51,208 nucleotides of DNA from an uncultured bacterium (GTDB lineage Bacteria > Bacillota > Clostridia > Oscillospirales > Oscillospiraceae), in contig CAMNQF010000024.1 in assembly GCA_946548895.1 (NCBI GenBank), positions 1-51,208 of the forward strand, read 5' to 3'. Shown one piece after another: positions 49,115 through 51,208 of this stretch (the first letter of the stretch is position 1; each line of letters opens with the position of its first letter). The notes below the pieces were generated by a model. That model was not told where the DNA came from, ran no database searches, and was given only the letters and a program-made list of their open reading frames with translations. The position numbers and the translations under genes are program-made.

Positions 49115-49461
49115 GGGGGCGTACTGGTTTCGACGGGGGTACAGAAGCAGGAATAGCGAGCGGATGCGCCTGGCATCCTAAAAACGGGCAACTTATAAAT
49201 TAAAGAACAACGATAACGTAGTTCTCGCCGCGGCTTAACGCGGCCGTCCCGCCCGGAAGGACCACGAGCCGGGCCGGGGCGTCATCTCAGTGGTGAACAT
49301 GAGTACGGAAAGAGTTGACCGTGCCATGGATCATGACTCTACCAAGTTCAGCAGTTTGACGGCCTGCGGCTGAATGAGGGAATGTAACCGACCGTCTGCG
49401 CTCGGAGAGGTTCCTGTGGACGCGCTTTCGGACAGGGGTTCGACTCCCCTCGCCTCCACCA
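49115..49461 (+). ncRNA. ssrA: Transfer-messenger RNA (tmRNA)
   Basis: One-piece tmRNA of about 347 bases. The 5' end GGGGGCG pairs with CGCCTCC near the 3' end to form the tRNA-like acceptor stem, followed by A and encoded CCA (49459-49461). The T arm GGTTCGACTCC and the 5' GACTGG-like start with TTTCGACGGGGGT are typical. The tag frame starts at AAC 49206 and ends at TAA 49236-49238. With the alanine from the charged tRNA it gives ANNDNVVLAAA, a clostridial-type degradation tag. A possible promoter is TTGCAA (49070-49075) with TGATAT (49092-49097). The 3' end of tmRNA genes is a frequent integration site, and small mobile-type genes follow. Confidence 0.96.
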
Positions 49462-49555
49462 TAGGGGGCTTATACGAACACCCGGCAATCTGCTTTGTTG
49501 GCGCTGTGTTTGTGTTGGCCATGTCGCTCCCTGAAAAGCGACACTGAGCACTCAG

Positions 49556-49585
49556 GCACTCGGTCTTTTGGCCGGGTGCTTTTTT
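49556..49585 (+). terminator. Intrinsic terminator downstream of tmRNA
   Basis: GCACTCGG (49556-49563) pairs with CCGGGTGC (49572-49579, one G-T) around an 8-base loop and is followed by TTTTTT. It probably ends the tmRNA transcript. From 49586 to 49762 I see no gene. Confidence 0.8.
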
Positions 49586-49762
49586 CTGTCTGCTGGCCGG
49601 AAGCAGTGTGTGCTGTCTCCGGCCCTTTAGACCATTTTGCCATACACACGCCGTATATTTTAGACTGTTTTCCAGATTCCATTTAAGGCGTTTGTGCTGT
49701 AACATTCAGCCATCCCGAAGGGCGGAAGGCCAGCCCAAAATAAACGGAGGAAGGAAATAGTC

Positions 49763-49855
49763 ATGAGGATAAATTATTATAGGTTCCCGGAGGGCGTAGA
49801 CCCTCACACCCGGTATATCAACGGCGCCATCAATAAGGGCGGTCACCTGAAATAA
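49763..49855 (+). CDS. Short mobile-element-type peptide, possibly truncated
   Basis: A 30-residue frame beginning MRINYYRFPEGVDPHTRYIN with a good ribosome binding site (CGGAGGAAGG, about eight bases upstream). The wording resembles the start of small proteins of phages and conjugative elements of gut Firmicutes that are about 100 residues long, as far as I can recall. The early stop at 49853-49855 suggests truncation. Weak coding evidence beyond the ribosome site. Confidence 0.4.
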   Translation: MRINYYRFPEGVDPHTRYINGAINKGGHLK

Positions 49856-49884
49856 AAACGTGGGCTGGCACCTATAGGCATCCC

Positions 49885-50020
49885 GTGGCCGGGCAGCTTG
49901 TGAAAGGGCACGAGTTTGCCGCTACGAAAAGCGAGGCCCTGCGGAAGGAAGAGAAGGCTAATCCCGAGTGCGATGTACCTGGCAAACACTGGATCGTCGT
50001 TTCTGCCAAAGAAGTGATTT
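49885..50020 (+). pseudogene. Remnant coding sequence ahead of a terminator
   Basis: The frame from GTG 49885 reads AGQLVKGHEFAATKSEALRK and then NPECDVPGKHWIVVSAKEV, which looks like real protein, but no stop occurs before the hairpin at 50021-50060 and the frame runs on through it. It may be the displaced 3' part of the gene started at 49763 after a deletion, or an unrelated fragment. I do not recognise a family. Confidence 0.28.
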
Positions 50021-50060
50021 ACAGAATAAAGCCGCCGGAGAACCGGCGGCTTTATTCTGT
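50021..50060. terminator. Bidirectional intrinsic terminator
   Basis: ACAGAATAAAGCCGCCGG (50021-50038) and CCGGCGGCTTTATTCTGT (50043-50060) pair perfectly over 18 bases around a 4-base loop, with A and T tracts within the stem. It lies between the plus-strand remnant and the minus-strand gene cluster. Confidence 0.9.
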
Positions 50061-50108
50061 CCTGGTCTGCATGGGAAAGGCGGCGGTCCTCTGCCCGCCG
50101 CCCCGCTG

Positions 50109-50336
50109 CTACTTCTCCGCCGGTCTGGCGTCCGGCTCCGGCTCGATTAGGTCCTCGATATGGCATTCCAGGACTTGGGCTAAGGGTTTCTCATCCTGAT
50201 CCGCAGACCAGTGGACATCAGAGCAGGCTTCCTCGATTTCTTCCAGCTCCGCAATCATCGCATCAAAGCCCATAGAGGCCAACGCCGGGCGCTTGTACCG
50301 CAGATTGCGGGTGCGGTTTGCTTTAATTTCACTCAT
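50109..50336 (-). CDS. Small acidic protein, phage- or plasmid-like, unknown function
   Basis: A 75-residue protein with a basic N-terminus (SEIKANRTRNLRYKRPALAS) and an acidic C-terminal half (MIAELEEIEEACSDVHW). No recognised domain. The start at 50336 has AAGGA about ten bases upstream. It is last in a compact minus-strand group with the zinc-finger gene, ASCH gene and a cut gene, typical of prophage or plasmid accessory operons. Confidence 0.6.
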   Translation of the reverse strand: MSEIKANRTRNLRYKRPALASMGFDAMIAELEEIEEACSDVHWSADQDEKPLAQVLECHIEDLIEPEPDARPAEK

Positions 50337-50352
50337 ATATCACACGTCCTTG

Positions 50353-50508
50353 TTATCGCTTTGTTGTATGCGTCCAGCTCGCCAGCCCCTTTGGGGCCTC
50401 TGCTCCACAGCGGAGGCAGATGTACCGATGTGTCAGGTCAGACGGGAACTGGGGCGATAGTGTCAGCAGCGTCATATCGTGACCGCAGTAGGGGCACTTC
50501 GGGTTCAT
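50353..50508 (-). CDS. Small zinc-finger protein
   Basis: A 51-residue protein MNPKCPYCGHDMTLLTLSPQ ... YICLRCGAEAPKG with two CxxC pairs (CPYC and CLRC), a single zinc ribbon like those of small phage proteins related to Lar-type restriction-alleviation proteins. GGAGGGG precedes ATG 50508, and the start codon overlaps the ASCH gene stop in an ATGA. The function is not established. Confidence 0.7.
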   Translation of the reverse strand: MNPKCPYCGHDMTLLTLSPQFPSDLTHRYICLRCGAEAPKGLASWTHTTKR

Positions 50509-50944
50509 AGGCTGCCCCTCCATTCCCACATCCCTTGCATCCCTTTCGCCGGCACTGGCGGTTCAACGGGAACTATACCACGGAACTCCCAGGCGTACCG
50601 CCCTAGGGAAAAGTCACCCAGGGCAAGTTCCATGGGTGTGAGCTTCGCCAGAAAAGCCTCTGTAACGAGGTTGCAACGGGTCAGAATCGCCGTCCCCATG
50701 ATAGCCCCGGTGGTAACCGATCCAGCTCCCCAGGCCGCATGAACAGGCTATCAAAGTAGTCCAGCGTGAGCCATCCAGCCCCCTGGTCAGCAACCAGCGC
50801 GTCAATGGTTTGACGCACTGGCCGCTTGGCCGCATGAATGGCGATGGGACCACGATAGGAGGTAGCCCAGCTGCGGGTTTCGTATTTCTTCTTGCCGGAC
50901 ATCAGCAGCGAGGCCCAGGGCTGCCAGATGGTGAGTGCTTTCAT
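50505..50944 (-). pseudogene. ASCH-domain protein gene broken by a single-base frameshift
   Basis: The N-terminal frame (ATG 50944, GGAGG upstream) reads MKALTIWQPWASLLMSGKKK, then YETRSWATSYRGPIAIHAAK, the typical start of ASCH-domain proteins. It loses homology near 50715. The second frame resumes TGAIMGTAILTRC and continues to a normal ASCH C-terminus with RYAWEFRGIVPVEPPVPAKG and MWEWRGSL, ending 50505. The two match one family protein if one base is restored in the TTACCACCGGGG area (about 50710-50722). The span of 440 bases is not a multiple of three, as expected. ASCH proteins bind RNA or modified nucleosides. A sequencing error remains an alternative. Confidence 0.8.
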
Positions 50945-51160
50945 CCGCACCACTCCCTCCAGCCTTTCTTGGTCGTCAGCTGGTCAAGGTCTGCCTGGGC
51001 TTCCTCGCGGGTCGTCCGCCAAGGGACAGCAGCCAGCCCTTTCCAGCCAACGTTCCCCTGCTTCTCCGGCCGCTGATACCGGGCTTTGAAAGCGGGATCG
51101 AAGCCAATGCCGGACATCACCTGATACTTCCAACCCCGGTCGTCGATGTACTTTTTAGGG
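50941..51160 (-). CDS. C-terminal part of an unknown mobile-element protein, 5' end cut
   Basis: Minus-strand frame ending at TGA 50943-50941, overlapping the ASCH start as ATGA. It reads KKYIDDRGWKYQVMSGIGFD, then ARYQRPEKQGNVGWKGLAAV, ending KKGWREWCG. The aromatic, basic composition and position suggest a small prophage or plasmid protein. No start codon precedes the homologous-looking part: the frame meets a stop near 51193 without an ATG. The 5' end therefore seems replaced by the AT-rich sequence beyond about 51157. Confidence 0.55.
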
Positions 51161-51208
51161 CCTGTTTGAAAAAACAGAAAAGATGTGCTAAATCAACAAG
51201 ATAGCAAT
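51157..51208. other. AT-rich edge sequence, possible insertion-sequence end
   Basis: The last 52 bases start GGGCCTGTTTGAAAAAAC and are far richer in A and T than the gene they interrupt. A GC-tipped start followed by TTTGAAAA resembles terminal inverted repeats of some insertion sequences. Only one end is in the window, so neither the element nor a target duplication can be confirmed. Confidence 0.3.

Noticed and set aside
49331-49705. A 124-codon minus-strand frame overlapping the 3' end of tmRNA.
   Set aside because: Translation of the antisense of the tRNA-like domain gives the familiar spurious ARGVEPLSE-type peptide seen in mis-annotated RNA gene ends.
1-51208. CRISPR array or cas genes.
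   Set aside because: No regularly spaced direct repeats of 23-40 bases and no Cas-like protein was seen on either strand.
1-51208. tRNA or rRNA genes other than tmRNA.
   Set aside because: No cloverleaf-type sequence or rRNA core segment was recognised by eye; a covariance-model scan would be decisive.

Overview
The window looks like chromosome from a high-GC, spore-forming, anaerobic gut Firmicute of the Oscillospiraceae type (Flavonifractor / Pseudoflavonifractor / Lawsonibacter neighbourhood). The reasons are the murB-rapZ-yvcK-whiA gene order, a remnant of an alpha/beta-type small acid-soluble spore protein gene, Firmicute-style GGAGG ribosome binding sites and sigma-A promoters, a PotC-PotD fusion transporter, and a tmRNA whose tag ends in LAAA. 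The genus assignment is inference.

Layout. (1) 93-2100: the 3' part of a spore-protein gene abuts a large serine recombinase and a TnpW-like small gene, so this is one end of an integrative element or its remnant. (2) 2314-5124: a Crp/Fnr-type regulator faces a rhodanese plus CoA-disulfide-reductase/rhodanese operon. A palindrome sits at about -41 of that operon's promoter. (3) 5224-21154: a 16-kb sugar-acid region. The leftward operon encodes a CUT2-type ABC sugar transporter, a creatininase-family hydrolase, a giant DUF5107-TPR protein and an aldose-epimerase-like protein. The divergent rightward operon encodes a sugar dehydrogenase (SDR), a D-galactonate dehydratase (DgoD) and an SMP-30 lactonase, followed by a LacI regulator. 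A second leftward operon encodes KDPG-type aldolase, 2-keto-3-deoxy-sugar-acid kinase and an IclR regulator. Together these give a DeLey-Doudoroff-like route: uptake, anomer conversion, oxidation, lactone opening, dehydration, phosphorylation, and cleavage to pyruvate plus glyceraldehyde-3-phosphate. (4) 21205-25816: MarR regulator and a heterodimeric ABC exporter with an unusual linker insertion. (5) 25908-31934: MerR regulator, a zinc-ribbon protein, a hybrid sensor kinase and a sulfite/nitrite-reductase-like protein. (6) 31947-36211: spermidine/putrescine transporter potA-potB-potCD. (7) 36313-37247: a scar of decayed genes (Old Yellow Enzyme fragment joined to an AraC fragment). (8) 37338-49461: a cysteine-rich clostridial protein, then housekeeping genes murB, rapZ, yvcK, whiA, dnaE, cls, smpB, ppiB and ssrA. 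(9) 49462-51208: small phage- or plasmid-like genes downstream of tmRNA, including a frameshifted ASCH gene and a gene cut near the window edge.

The most interesting candidate system is region 3. A galactonate-type Entner-Doudoroff variant is coupled to a transporter operon that carries three proteins of unclear role (DUF5107-TPR, creatininase-like, epimerase-like). The two divergent promoters carry related LacI-type operator sequences just downstream of their -10 boxes.
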